From positions 2,170,001 to 2,234,000 of the forward strand of contig NZ_CP151273.1 in assembly GCF_038237375.1 (NCBI RefSeq): DNA of 64,000 nt, given 5' to 3'. A program made the position numbers and the translations under genes. A model generated the notes under the pieces. The model did no database searches. It had not been told where the DNA came from and saw nothing but the letters and a program-made list of their open reading frames with translations. Below, piece by piece: positions 46,546 to 55,011 of the stretch (position 1 is its first letter; every line of letters begins with the position of its first letter). This DNA is from Alcaligenes sp. SDU_A2. Its GTDB lineage: Bacteria > Pseudomonadota > Gammaproteobacteria > Burkholderiales > Burkholderiaceae_B.

Positions 46546-48464
46546 TACGCGCAACTGGAATCACGCTGCGGCGCGGCGTCAAGGTACTGCTGGAAAACAC
46601 CGAATTCATCGTCAACCCAGGCGAGCGCTTGGGGATTGTCGGCAAGAACGGTGCCGGCAAATCCTCGCTATTCGCTCTGCTGCAAGGCGAGCTGGACCTG
46701 GATGCGGGCGAACTGAGCCTTCCCGACGCCTGGCAAGTAGCCAGCGTGCGTCAGACCATTCCAGATCGCAACCGGCCTGCGCGCGAATTTGTCATCGACG
46801 GCGACGAACGCCTGCGCGCCCTGCAACAAGCCCGCGCCGATACGCCCGACTCGGACGGCCAAGGCATTGCCGAGCTGGAAAATGCGCTGGTGGAAGCGGA
46901 TGCCTGGTCGGCACCCTCGCGGGCCGAACAATTACTGGCCGGTCTGGGTTTTCGTCCTGACCAATGGATGCTGCCGGTGCGTGATTTTTCGGGCGGCTGG
47001 CAAATGCGTCTGTCGCTGGCACGGGCCCTGATGGCCCCTTCCGACCTGCTGCTGCTAGACGAGCCAACCAACCACTTGGATCTGGACGCTATGCTGTGGC
47101 TGGAGCGCTGGCTGGCCTCCTACCCGGGAACGGTCCTGCTGATTTCACACGACACCGAGTTTCTGGATGCCGTGGCCCGCTCCATCCTGCATCTGGATCA
47201 GGGCAAGTTGGTGCGCTATAAAGGCGGCTACAACGACTTTCTGGTTCAACGCGCGGAGCGTGTGCAGCAAAGCCAGATCGCCTACGAACGCCAGACACGC
47301 GAAGCAGCCCGGCTGCAAGGCTTTATCGATCGCTTCAAAGCACAGGCCACCAAAGCCAAGCAGGCCCAAAGCCGGGTCAAGGCTCTGGCCCGCATGCAGA
47401 CCCTGGCCCCGCTGCGCGTGGAATCCGGCGTATCCATACGCCTGCCCTCGCCTGACTATACCCCTGACCCCTTGCTGACGCTGGAGCAAGCCGATCTAGG
47501 CTACGCCGACCATGCCGCCCCCATCCTGAGCCAAGTACGGCTGATGGTGCGCGGCGGCGCGCGCGTCGGCGTGCTGGGCATGAACGGCGCGGGTAAATCC
47601 ACCCTGGTCAAAACACTGGCCGGCAAGCTGGCCCCCATACGCGGCGAACGGCTGGAATCCAAAGGATTGGTCATTGGCTATTTTGCGCAGCACCAGCTTG
47701 ACTCCATCGACCCGGACTCCACTCCGCTGCAGCACCTGGCACGCCTGGCTCCCGATACCCGCGAACAGGAGCTACGTAACTACCTGGGTTCATTTGGCTT
47801 TAGCGGCGACATGGCCTCCAGCGTCACCGCGCCTTTTTCCGGCGGCGAAAAAGCCCGTCTGGCCCTGGCGCTGATCGTCTGGCAAAAGCCCAATCTGCTG
47901 CTGCTGGACGAACCGACCAACCACCTGGACGTTGACACCCGCGAAGCACTGGCCGACGCCTTGGCGGACTACGGCGGCAGTGTGCTGTTGGTATCGCACG
48001 ACCGGCACCTGCTGCGTTCCACGGTCGATTCGTTCTGGATCGTGGCCGACGGCCAAGTGCAGGAATTTGACGGCGACCTGGAGGACTACCGTGACTGGTT
48101 GCTGGCACGCAGCGCCCAGGCTCGCTCCGCGGCCCGCCAGGAAACTCGCACCGAGGACGGCGAGGTCGTGGACCGTAAGGCCCAACGCCGCCAGGAAGCT
48201 GAACTACGCCAGCGCCAGGCCCAGCAGCGCAAGCCCTTGGAGGCACGCCTGAAAAAGGTGGAAACCGCCATGGACAAGGCCGGCACGCGCCTGCAGGAAC
48301 TGGACGCCTTGATGCAAGACCCGGATTTCTATTCGGACGCCTACAAGGACCAACGCCCGGCCTTGATGGCAGAGCATGGCGAACTAGGCAAAGAACGCGA
48401 TACGTTGGAGGAAGAGTGGCTGGAACTGCAAGAAGCCATTGAGCACATCAACCAGCAGACATAG
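46542..48464 (+). CDS. ABC-F family ATPase (YheS-like)
   Basis: A 640-residue soluble protein with two ABC nucleotide-binding domains and no membrane segment. Walker A motifs are GKNGAGKSS (about residue 33) and GMNGAGKST (about 347). The ABC signatures are FSGGWQMRLSLARAL and FSGGEKARLALAL, each followed by LLLDEPTNHLD. The charged linker (about 240-290) and the C-terminal coiled coil (about 540-640, rich in Arg, Gln and Glu) are as in YheS/Uup-type translation factors. It starts with GTG 46542, overlapping prmB by 4 bp. Role at the ribosome is inferred from family. Confidence 0.92.
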   Translation: MIRATGITLRRGVKVLLENTEFIVNPGERLGIVGKNGAGKSSLFALLQGELDLDAGELSLPDAWQVASVRQTIPDRNRPAREFVIDGDERLRALQQARADTPDSDGQGIAELENALVEADAWSAPSRAEQLLAGLGFRPDQWMLPVRDFSGGWQMRLSLARALMAPSDLLLLDEPTNHLDLDAMLWLERWLASYPGTVLLISHDTEFLDAVARSILHLDQGKLVRYKGGYNDFLVQRAERVQQSQIAYERQTREAARLQGFIDRFKAQATKAKQAQSRVKALARMQTLAPLRVESGVSIRLPSPDYTPDPLLTLEQADLGYADHAAPILSQVRLMVRGGARVGVLGMNGAGKSTLVKTLAGKLAPIRGERLESKGLVIGYFAQHQLDSIDPDSTPLQHLARLAPDTREQELRNYLGSFGFSGDMASSVTAPFSGGEKARLALALIVWQKPNLLLLDEPTNHLDVDTREALADALADYGGSVLLVSHDRHLLRSTVDSFWIVADGQVQEFDGDLEDYRDWLLARSAQARSAARQETRTEDGEVVDRKAQRRQEAELRQRQAQQRKPLEARLKKVETAMDKAGTRLQELDALMQDPDFYSDAYKDQRPALMAEHGELGKERDTLEEEWLELQEAIEHINQQT

Positions 48465-48596
48465 AACGATGCTGGCACAGCCGAGCCGTCAGCGTCGGCC
48501 CTGAAAAATACGCGGCTGGCGCTAAGCCTGGATGATACGCGTATCGCACGGCACAACGGGATGCCGTTATGCAAGGCGCAGCGGCGCTAAAGCAGT

Positions 48597-48628
48597 AAAA
48601 AAAAGCTCCCGGTCGGGAGCTTTTTTTA
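48597..48628. terminator. Bidirectional Rho-independent terminator
   Basis: A-run plus AGCTCCC paired with GGGAGCT plus T-run, loop GGTC. It separates the convergent ABC-F and cytochrome c genes and has suitable T tracts for both strands. Confidence 0.92.
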
Positions 48629-48644
48629 CGATGCATCAGATGGT

Positions 48645-48959
48645 TTACTGCCCCGCCACCGAACTCACATAGGCGGCGACGGCGGCGCGCTCTTCCTCGC
48701 TCATGGTCTGGGCAAACGAGGGCATGGCCCCCACCCCTTCCAACATCACCTTCAGGATCTGTTCCTGTGCAGGCTTGAGTTCATCCAGATTTGGGCCGAT
48801 GGCACCTGCCGAACCTGCATCTTCCAAAGTGTGACAAACCGCACAGGCAATGGGCTTGGCACCGCTTAAAAACAACTCCTTGCCCTGAGCCATCTGATCC
48901 GCACGGGCCTGACCCGCCAACGCCAGAGCCGCAGCGGCGACCACAAAATATTTCTTCAT
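48645..48959 (-). CDS. sorB: Cytochrome c subunit of sulfite dehydrogenase (SorB-like)
   Basis: A 104-residue periplasmic monohaem cytochrome c. Signal peptide MKKYFVVAAAALALAGQARA, then the haem site CAVCH and the axial methionine probably in the GAMPSFAQTM segment. ATG 48959 matches the signal peptide. It lies 53 bp after the molybdoenzyme gene on the same strand, the arrangement of SorAB, where SorB accepts electrons from sulfite oxidation and passes them to the respiratory chain. Confidence 0.88.
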   Translation of the reverse strand: MKKYFVVAAAALALAGQARADQMAQGKELFLSGAKPIACAVCHTLEDAGSAGAIGPNLDELKPAQEQILKVMLEGVGAMPSFAQTMSEEERAAVAAYVSSVAGQ

Positions 48960-49012
48960 GACACTCATCCACAACCGCCCCGGCACAGCCGAAGCGGGTT
49001 CTGCATTAATTA

Positions 49013-50233
49013 TTAAACAACGGTAATAGCCAGCATGTGATCGCGCCAGCTATTGTTCAAATAACCTCGGTTATTAGGAACACGCTCCTCGGGTTGCGTC
49101 GTACCGGCCTCGCTAGTAGCGCGGCTGGCTATTTGATATTGACCGGGCTTCAGATCCACACCCAGCGTAAACTGACGCCAGGCATATTTACCCAGATCCG
49201 GCCCCACAAAACTGGCCTTGACCCAATTCTTGCCGCCATCCACCGAGACTTCCACGTCCTTGGCAGCGGACATGCCTCCAAACGCCAAACCCTGAATCTG
49301 CACCTTGCCGGCTTTGACGTCTTGCCCAGGTTCACCGCTGGGGCTGGTCACCCAGGACTTGACGGGCATTTCCCAGACCGACTCCTGGCTAGGCCCGGAC
49401 TTCTCGCCCACGGGAGCCATGCGATAACTGTTCTGCTGGATATTGGCCGCCGACTGCTCCTTGGTAAAGGCTAGTTGCTTGATGTATTTGACGTTATTGA
49501 CGCCCGTATAACCAGGCACCACCAGACGCAAAGGCCCGCCATGCGCCAAGGGGATCGGCTGTCCATTGATTTCCCAAGCCAGGATGGCGTCTTCAATTGC
49601 TTCGATCGGAATCGAGCGCTCGACCATGATGGTATTCGGGTCCAGGCCCGCAGGAATCTCCTCGCCGCCTGTGCCGGTCATGTACTTGCTGCCCGAATCC
49701 ATGCCGCCCACCGCTTCCAGTACAGCCTTGACCGGCACACCCGTGAAAATGACACAGCCTGCCGCGCCTACCGTCCATTGCGTGCCGCTGGGCTTTTCGG
49801 GAAAGAACGCGCGACCATTGCCCGAGCATTGCAAAACCATAGGCAAAGCCACCACGCCCAGGCGCTTCAAATCCGCCACCGAGATCTCCGTAGACGTTTT
49901 GACGCCCTTGACCGAGAGCATCCACGCGTCCGGATCGGCCACGATTTTTTCCGAAGGCGGAGAGACATTATTACGCACGAACAAACGGTCCAATGGCGTA
50001 ATCAACCCCGAGCCGAATGCGCCGCGGCGGGTTTCCATCGTGTTGGCGCTATGTATGATCAAGCTGTCGGCATGCTTCCAGGACGCATAGGCCGGCAAGC
50101 TTTTAACGGCGGCTTTCGCCATTTCCTGGGCCAGGGCCTGGGACAGCGGCGTCAAGCCACCTGCCCCAGCCAAAGCCACTAAGCTGCCGCTTGACAAGAG
50201 CATGCGTCGCCGCGAAAGATTGCTGGGTTCCAT
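49013..50233 (-). CDS. sorA: Sulfite dehydrogenase molybdopterin subunit (SorA-like)
   Basis: A 406-residue periplasmic molybdoenzyme of the sulfite oxidase family that oxidises sulfite to sulfate. It has a Tat-type signal (SRRRMLLSSGSLVALAGAGG). The Mo-ligating cysteine is in MVLQCSGNGRAFF near residue 135. Further cofactor contacts are seen in GAAGCVIFTGVPVKAVL and GLDPNTIMVERSIP. The C-terminal domain (about 285-406) is the Mo-co dimerisation domain with KVQIQGLAFGG and VDGGKNWVKA. It is followed by the cytochrome gene. A 13-bp direct repeat array lies upstream. Confidence 0.92.
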   Translation of the reverse strand: MEPSNLSRRRMLLSSGSLVALAGAGGLTPLSQALAQEMAKAAVKSLPAYASWKHADSLIIHSANTMETRRGAFGSGLITPLDRLFVRNNVSPPSEKIVADPDAWMLSVKGVKTSTEISVADLKRLGVVALPMVLQCSGNGRAFFPEKPSGTQWTVGAAGCVIFTGVPVKAVLEAVGGMDSGSKYMTGTGGEEIPAGLDPNTIMVERSIPIEAIEDAILAWEINGQPIPLAHGGPLRLVVPGYTGVNNVKYIKQLAFTKEQSAANIQQNSYRMAPVGEKSGPSQESVWEMPVKSWVTSPSGEPGQDVKAGKVQIQGLAFGGMSAAKDVEVSVDGGKNWVKASFVGPDLGKYAWRQFTLGVDLKPGQYQIASRATSEAGTTQPEERVPNNRGYLNNSWRDHMLAITVV

Positions 50234-50294
50234 TACTGCCTCCTTCTGCTTTCATCTATTTGATTTAAGCTTCGATTTTATGGAGGCAATAAGC

Positions 50295-50327
50295 ATATAA
50301 CCAGAATATATAACCCTAATATATAAC
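50295..50327 (-). promoter_or_regulatory. Three 13-bp-period ATATAAC repeats upstream of sorA
   Basis: ATATAAC occurs at 50295-50301, 50308-50314 and 50321-50327, exactly 13 bp apart, with partly conserved spacers (CC-A-GAAT, CC-CTAAT). The array lies 62-94 bp upstream of the sorA start, where operator or promoter elements would sit. Function is inferred from position only. Confidence 0.5.
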
Positions 50328-50484
50328 GGTCCAGAACAAGCATGCATTAATGCATATCAAGCTGCATAAGGCATGAATACTAGGTTGAACTGGCCCCATC
50401 CCGCCTGCTATTCCTACGTAGGCAAGCAGATAGATCGGTAAAAGAGTGCATCAAGCACTCCGGGCTGCATTGACGCGCGCGCCG

Positions 50485-50560
<76 letters not shown>

Positions 50561-50831
50561 TAGAAAGGCTATTCGCAGATTGTCGGAACGGACTTCCCAT
50601 CGGAAAGAAGAAGTGCGGCGGCAAGCAATGATCCGCAGGTACGCGGATTTCGTTCAGGCTGACGGCTCAGCTCCAGACTGGAACGATGGTTTCTAGCGTT
50701 CCGCTCATCCATAAACGGTGCTGCCCGAAAATGGACGCGAACAAAACAAGCACCCACAAAAATGGTTCTTCGCTACATACCGGGAATTGCTTCGTATGGG
50801 GCGGGCCGTTTAGGTCAAGCACAGCGGTGCC

Positions 50832-51072
50832 GTTCTCGCCAGGCAGGCCATAGCAGGCCGGTGGGCGAGTCAGGACCTTCGCCGCAGGCGGGATGCTGGG
50901 GCGGGAGGCAAGGGGCGTGCTGTTCGAGCAGGACGCTTGTGATTCGTCCAGTGGACGAATCACCCTGCGAGTTCACGCCCCGCCCGCTCCAGTATCCTGA
51001 CCAGGGAACCCGCGCGCAGCGCGGGCGAAGGACCCAGCCAGGCCGGCCTGCTATGGCCTGCCTGGCGAGAAC
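50832..51072 (-). repeat. Large structured palindrome, copy 3
   Basis: Perfect 30-bp outer arms (50832-50861 and 51043-51072), with weaker pairing further out. Read on the minus strand: side hairpin CCCGCGC-TGC-GCGCGGG, conserved CCCTGG, stem GGGGCGTG/CACGCCCC, motif AACTC, basal stem GCAGG/CCTGC, apical hairpin GTGATTCGTCC-ACT-GGACGAATCAC (50939-50963), then ACAAGCG and AACAG. It has the same plan as copies 1 and 2. Confidence 0.92.
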
Positions 51073-51201
51073 TCGAGGTTCTCTCTGCTTGGCCCAAATA
51101 GCGGGACGTCCGTGTACGCCGTACAAGATAGCAGCCACACGTTCAATGTTCTGTTGGGTATGTATATCTAAGGCCGGAGCGGCTATGACGCTTGTGATGT
51201 T

Positions 51202-51276
51202 CGCCGTTCAAGGCGCAGCACGCTCGAAATAGGCGGGTCGGATGGCTTGTCCGATCTTGCAGCGCCTTGAATGGCG
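51202..51276 (-). repeat. Reduced copy 4 of the large palindrome family
   Basis: A 75-bp remnant with 15-bp arms CGCCGTTCAAGGCGC (51202-51216) and GCGCCTTGAATGGCG (51262-51276), one G-U mismatch. Between them AGGCGGGTCGGATGGCTTG is the same sequence as in copy 2. The whole apical part is missing. Confidence 0.75.
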
Positions 51277-51340
51277 TCTTCAAAACGCCTACTCCTCATC
51301 GCCTGAGTAAATTGGCTCCCGACATTCTTCGAAGAACCAC

Positions 51341-51368
51341 AAAAAAGCCCCCGGACTTATCCGGGGGC
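51341..51368 (-). terminator. Rho-independent terminator of uvrD
   Basis: Stem GCCCCCGG (51347-51354) / CCGGGGGC (51361-51368) with a 6-base loop, followed on the minus strand by TTTTTT (A6 at 51341-51346). It starts 30 bp after the uvrD stop. Confidence 0.9.
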
Positions 51369-51397
51369 CTGACACAAACCGATCCACACGTATCGTG

Positions 51398-53689
51398 CTA
51401 GCTGATGGTTTCCAGCTTGGCAACCGATAAGGCCAAGGTCTTGCTGCCGACTTCACGGAAATGGATCTGCGCCTGAGCATCGTCACCACGCCCATTCAGG
51501 CTGACAATGGTGCCATCGCCAAAACGGGCATGGCGCACCCCTTGCCCGATACGAAAGGACTGACCATTGACCTCCAGCACACTGGTCTGACTGCGGCCGC
51601 CATATGGTGTCGCGCTGGCACCGGAGCCGCTGGCCTTCCAGGACTGACCACGTCGGAATGCGCCGCCGGACGAAGCCTCGGCAGCCGGCGCGGGCGCACT
51701 GGCATAACGGGCGGATAGCCACTTGACATGATCCTGAGGCAGTTCGTCCAGAAAACGCGAACGTAAGGCATAGCGTGTCTGGCCGTGCAACATACGACTT
51801 TGGGCCAAGGTAATGTACAGGCGCTGGCGCGCACGGGTAATGGCCACGTACATCAAGCGCCGTTCTTCTTCGACCCCGCCGGCATCGAATAGGCTGTTTT
51901 CGTGCGGAAACAGACCTTCTTCCAGACCTGTAATAAATACGGCGTCGAACTCCAACCCCTTAGCCGCATGAATAGTCATCAGTTGAATGGCGTCCTGCCC
52001 GGCCTGGGCCTGATTGTCGCCTGCTTCCAACGACGCATGGGTCAGGAAAGCGCCCAATGGCGACATGGGGGCCAGCACCAAGGGCACGCCTTGGGGGGCC
52101 TGGGCCTGTTCACCTTGCGGCGCATCCGGCACACGACCCGCGGGCAGCTCTGCAAATCCTTCCTCGCCCACAAAGACGGTGGCGGCGTTGACCAGTTCCT
52201 GCAAGTTTTCCAGACGTTCGGCCCCTTCCCGATCCGCCTGATAGTGGGCCAGCAGGGTGCTTTCGTGCACCACGTGCTCGATCAGCTCGGGCAAGGACAG
52301 GATCTGCGCCTGATGGGCCATATCCTGAATAAGAGCGGCAAAGCGGGCCAGACCCGCCGCTGCCCTTCCTTGCACATAGGGCACGGCACGTAACAGGCTG
52401 GTGCCGCGTTCGCGGGCCAGATCAGCCAATTGCTCGACCGAACGCGCGCCGATACCGCGAGTGGGAAAGTTAACGACACGCAGAAATGCGGTGTCATCGT
52501 CCGCATTGTCCATAAGGCGCAAATACGCCAACACATGCTTGACTTCCTGACGCTCGAAAAAGCGTTGCCCGCCATAGACCTTGTACGGCAAGCCCTGGGA
52601 AAACAAGCGATGCTCGATCACCCGCGACTGGGCGTTGCTGCGGTACAGAATAGCGATTTCGCGGCGCGGCTTGCCTTCGGCAATCAAGGCACGGATTTCG
52701 TCCACGATCCACTGCGCTTCCAGCGCGTCGGACGGCTGCTCGTTAATGCGAATCAACTCGCCTTCGCCGCTGTCGGTCCACAAGTTCTTGCCTAAGCGGC
52801 CAGCGTTATGCTCGATTAGGGCATTGGCGGCATCAAGAATATGGCCGCTGGAACGGTAGTTCTGCTCCAGCCGAATCACATTGCCGCGCGCATAGTCGCG
52901 CTCGAAGTCCGCCATATTGCCCACATTCGCACCACGAAAGGCATAAATGGACTGATCATCGTCGCCCACCGCGAACAGACTGGCCTGATCGCCGGCCAAC
53001 AAGCGCAGCCAACGGTACTGCAGCACGTTGGTGTCCTGGAACTCGTCTACCAGAATGTGCTTGAAGCGGCGCTGGTAATGTTCCCGAATGGGCGCATTGC
53101 GCGACAGCAATTCGTAGGCGCGCAACAGCAGTTCGCCAAAATCGACCACGCCCTCGCGTTCGCATTGTTCTTGATAAAGCTTGTACAGATCGATCAGACG
53201 ACGACGGTGCGGATCAAAGCCGTCCAGATCACCGGGACGCTGCCCGTCTTCCTTGCAGGCATTGATGAACTGCTGAATTTCCTTGGGCGGAAATTTTTCG
53301 TCATCGATATTGTTGGCCTTGACCAGGCGCTTGATGGAGGCCAACTGATCGGCACTATCCAGAATCTGGAAGGTCTGGATCAGGCCCGCATCGCGGTAAT
53401 GCATGCGCAGCAAACGGTTGCACAGGCCGTGGAAGGTTCCGACCCACATGCCGCGCGTATCGATGGGCAATAAAGAAGTAAGCCGCGTCAGCATTTCGCG
53501 CGCGGCTTTATTGGTGAAGGTGACGGCAGCCAAGCCATACGGGCTGACCTGCCCGGCCTGGATTAACCAGGCCATTCGGGAGGTCAACACACTGGTCTTG
53601 CCGCTGCCTGCTCCGGCCAACACCAAAGCGTGTTGTCCGGGAGGCAGTGTAACGGCGGCTTTTTGCTGCGGGTTGAGACGATCCATCAT
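51398..53689 (-). CDS. uvrD: DNA helicase II UvrD
   Basis: A 3'-5' superfamily 1A helicase acting in nucleotide excision and mismatch repair. It is 763 residues. Motifs are Q/motif I LAGAGSGKTSVLTSR, motif II VDEFQDTN, motif III VGDDDQSIYAFRGA, motif V TIHAAKGLEFD and motif VI VAITRARQRLYI. The C-terminal Tudor-like end (GVRHARFGDGTIVSLNGRG) marks UvrD/PcrA rather than Rep. I chose ATG 53689, whose ATGA overlaps the stop of the desaturase gene; the longer frame enters that gene. No LexA box is visible near its start. Confidence 0.95.
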   Translation of the reverse strand: MMDRLNPQQKAAVTLPPGQHALVLAGAGSGKTSVLTSRMAWLIQAGQVSPYGLAAVTFTNKAAREMLTRLTSLLPIDTRGMWVGTFHGLCNRLLRMHYRDAGLIQTFQILDSADQLASIKRLVKANNIDDEKFPPKEIQQFINACKEDGQRPGDLDGFDPHRRRLIDLYKLYQEQCEREGVVDFGELLLRAYELLSRNAPIREHYQRRFKHILVDEFQDTNVLQYRWLRLLAGDQASLFAVGDDDQSIYAFRGANVGNMADFERDYARGNVIRLEQNYRSSGHILDAANALIEHNAGRLGKNLWTDSGEGELIRINEQPSDALEAQWIVDEIRALIAEGKPRREIAILYRSNAQSRVIEHRLFSQGLPYKVYGGQRFFERQEVKHVLAYLRLMDNADDDTAFLRVVNFPTRGIGARSVEQLADLARERGTSLLRAVPYVQGRAAAGLARFAALIQDMAHQAQILSLPELIEHVVHESTLLAHYQADREGAERLENLQELVNAATVFVGEEGFAELPAGRVPDAPQGEQAQAPQGVPLVLAPMSPLGAFLTHASLEAGDNQAQAGQDAIQLMTIHAAKGLEFDAVFITGLEEGLFPHENSLFDAGGVEEERRLMYVAITRARQRLYITLAQSRMLHGQTRYALRSRFLDELPQDHVKWLSARYASAPAPAAEASSGGAFRRGQSWKASGSGASATPYGGRSQTSVLEVNGQSFRIGQGVRHARFGDGTIVSLNGRGDDAQAQIHFREVGSKTLALSVAKLETIS

Positions 53690-54912
53690 GCCGCGTAGCG
53701 GCGCAGACGCAAGGCGAACTGCTCTAGACTGTCGATGCCACTTTGCTGGGCGCGCTGGCACCAGCCACGCAGATCGGCCAACAACTGTTCGCTGGACGAG
53801 CTGGAGCTTTCCCAGATGCCGGCCAACTCGCGCTGCATGCGAACCAGGATGGACAGACGGGAATTACCGGCCGCCACGGACTCCAGTTCGGCGCGTTGCT
53901 CGGGGGCCAGGACGTCGTCGCCGCGACCGATCCAATCCTTGCAACTTTCCAGCAAGGACCAGGAGCAGTTAGGGTTGTCGCGGTTGACCTGTGGCTTCAG
54001 ACGGGCAATTTCTTCGGATGCGGTGGTCTTGATGATGTCCGCATAACGGGCCAGGATTTCGTAGCGGTGAGTGATCACGCCTTGCAGGGTAGCCAGGCTG
54101 ATGGAATCCACGGACGATGCCGAAGGCACGGCGGGTTCCAGGCGCAGCTTGGGTGCCACTTTCTTGACCTTGGCTAGACCCAGTGCCTTGAACACCGAGA
54201 TATAGCACCAGCCCAGGTCGAACTCGTACCACTTGCTGGAGAACTTGGCGGACGTACCGTAAGCGTGATGGTTATTGTGCAGCTCTTCGCCGCCGATGAT
54301 GATGCCCCAAGGAAACACATTGGTGCTGGTATCCGGGCTGGCAAAGTTACGATAACCGATGGCATGGCCCAGACCATTGACCACACCGGCTGCCCAGAAG
54401 GGAATCCAGGCCATCTGGATCGCCCAGACGGTCAGACCCAACAAACCGAACAGGAACAGGTCAATACCCAGCATCAGGACAATACCCAGCATGCTGTACT
54501 TGCTGTACAGGTTGCGCTCGAGCCAGTCGTCGGGCGTGCCGTGGCCGAAACGCTTCAGGGTTTCGGGGTTGGTGGCTTCCTGACGGTACAGTTCGGCACC
54601 ACGGAAAAACACCTGGCCCAGACCGAACACCACGGGCGAGTGCGGATCGCCTTCGCGTTCGCATTTGGCATGGTGCTTGCGGTGGATGGCGACCCATTCC
54701 TTGGTGACCATACCGGTGGTCATCCAGAGCCAAAACCGGAAAAAATGCATGAGCGCCGGATGCAGATCCAGCCCACGGTGCGCCTGACTGCGATGCAGAA
54801 AGACGGTAACTGACACAATGGTGACATGCGTCACTGCCAGAATGACCAGAGTAAGCTGCCACCAGGATAGTTGCAGCCAGCCATCGGCAAGGAAAGAGAG
54901 AAACGATTGCAT
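53686..54912 (-). CDS. Acyl-lipid/acyl-CoA delta-9 fatty acid desaturase
   Basis: A 408-residue di-iron membrane desaturase that introduces cis double bonds into membrane fatty acids. The three histidine boxes are present: HRSQAH near residue 41, HRKHH near 78, and HNNHH near 215. Four hydrophobic helices surround them. The C-terminal 140 residues (after about 270) are a soluble helical extension rich in Glu, Arg and Ser, longer than in minimal desaturases. ATG 54912 (MQSFLSFLADGW) is the only good start. Its stop overlaps the uvrD start by 4 bp, implying coupled translation of two unrelated proteins. Confidence 0.92.
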   Translation of the reverse strand: MQSFLSFLADGWLQLSWWQLTLVILAVTHVTIVSVTVFLHRSQAHRGLDLHPALMHFFRFWLWMTTGMVTKEWVAIHRKHHAKCEREGDPHSPVVFGLGQVFFRGAELYRQEATNPETLKRFGHGTPDDWLERNLYSKYSMLGIVLMLGIDLFLFGLLGLTVWAIQMAWIPFWAAGVVNGLGHAIGYRNFASPDTSTNVFPWGIIIGGEELHNNHHAYGTSAKFSSKWYEFDLGWCYISVFKALGLAKVKKVAPKLRLEPAVPSASSVDSISLATLQGVITHRYEILARYADIIKTTASEEIARLKPQVNRDNPNCSWSLLESCKDWIGRGDDVLAPEQRAELESVAAGNSRLSILVRMQRELAGIWESSSSSSEQLLADLRGWCQRAQQSGIDSLEQFALRLRRYAA

Positions 54913-55011
54913 AGACCCTTTTAGACCTGATCTTTGTTAAGGGAAACCAGAAAAGTGTATCTCACTTGACTGGTTAACAATAGCATTATTTGGGACTGAA
55001 CTTGCTTCAAA

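Noticed and set aside
50569-50757. A 62-codon minus-strand frame beside the microsatellite
   Set aside because: Arg-rich composition, no ribosome-binding site and no recognised family.
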